16,491 bases of DNA, taken from Zygnema cylindricum. Lineage: Eukaryota > Streptophyta > Zygnematophyceae > Zygnematales > Zygnemataceae. Positions 16,354 through 16,491 of the stretch are shown here, in pieces. How positions within the stretch are numbered: the first letter of the stretch is position 1; every line of letters starts with the position of its first letter. The stretch is from contig JBBHKE010003422.1 in NCBI GenBank assembly GCA_037447655.1, positions 1 to 16,491 of the forward strand, given 5' to 3'. The translations under genes and the position numbers were made by a program. Under the pieces are notes generated by a model. That model worked only from the letters and a program-made list of their open reading frames with translations, was not told where the DNA came from and did no database searches.

Positions 16354-16491
16354 CTCTAGGGTGACCATCTTTAATGGATCAAGGTTTATCTATTGGGAAG
16401 TCATGATGACAATGGCTTTGTGTAAAAAACGATACGGGGGTATTGTTAGTGGACAAGTGAAACGTCCACCTCAGGGAACCCCACCATGGTT
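16343..16491 (+). CDS. Gag N-terminus of element D (partial, open)
   Basis: The frame opens at the ATG inside the primer site and stays open to the window edge (49 codons). It reads MGPPSRVTIFNGSRFIYW and then EVMMTMALCKKRYGGIVSGQ and VKRPPQGTPPW. The pattern FNGS....W followed by M...L..K...GIV.G is that of the N-terminal copia gag domain (F.G.NY..W...M). ATG codons inside the frame at 16403, 16406 and 16412 would begin after the conserved Trp, so they are poorer starts. Element B shows the same frame with ATT in place of this ATG. Translation from the primer-site ATG is inferred. Confidence 0.75.
   Translation, partial: MGPPSRVTIFNGSRFIYWEVMMTMALCKKRYGGIVSGQVKRPPQGTPPW

Larger units (their letters stand above)
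15334..16491 (+). mobile_element. Ty1/copia element D, 5' part only
   Basis: It comprises LTR, primer site and the first 49 codons of gag, cut by the window edge. Its orientation is the same as A and B. In the region shared with B, element D keeps the start codon, the Trp codon and the full primer site that B has lost, so it is the better-preserved copy of the family here. Confidence 0.85.

Noticed and set aside
1-16491. CRISPR arrays, bacterial operons, ribosome binding sites or phage genes
   Set aside because: Nothing of the kind is seen. Repeats here are LTRs and short promoter modules, and the coding remnants are plant retrotransposon polyproteins.

Overview
The window is a stack of decayed LTR retrotransposons from a plant nuclear genome. 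No host gene can be recognised with confidence, and nothing looks prokaryotic. The coding remnants are Ty1/copia polyproteins in the order gag, protease (PR), integrase (IN), reverse transcriptase (RT) and RNase H (RH), broken by stops and frameshifts. LTRs of about 1 kb carry plant-style TATA boxes and ACGT (G-box) elements. The species cannot be named from the sequence.

Layout from left to right. (1) At 1-1425 lies the 3' end of a minus-strand copia element M: part of an LTR, a polypurine tract and an RNase H remnant. (2) Copia element A runs from a candidate LTR/leader (1426-2123) through gag, PR and IN (2124-4609). It is then interrupted and resumes as RT and RNase H (12795-14434). (3) The interruption, 4610-12789, is flanked by ATCTC on both sides and consists of copia element B (4610-10962, LTRs of 1008 and 1007 bp), a 779-bp minus-strand piece of another retroelement's aspartic-protease region (10963-11741), and a diverged related LTR called C (11742-12789). 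(4) At 14435-15333 there is unassigned sequence. (5) At 15334-16491 lies a third member of the B family, element D: a full LTR, primer binding site and the open start of gag, running off the right edge.

The main biological point concerns the B/D family. The sequence after the LTR is not the usual plant copia primer site TGGTATCAGAGC. It is GTTATGGGCCCACC, the complement of the anticodon arm of plant initiator tRNA-Met, which implies half-tRNA priming as in Drosophila copia. The likely gag start codon is the ATG inside this site, so the primer's anticodon CAU pairs with the element's own start codon. The LTRs also carry an antisense tRNA-like block, a 20-bp palindrome and a palindromic double G-box.

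Elements A, B and M are non-functional as read. Only the short visible part of D gag is open. Distances and similarities were judged by eye without alignment software.
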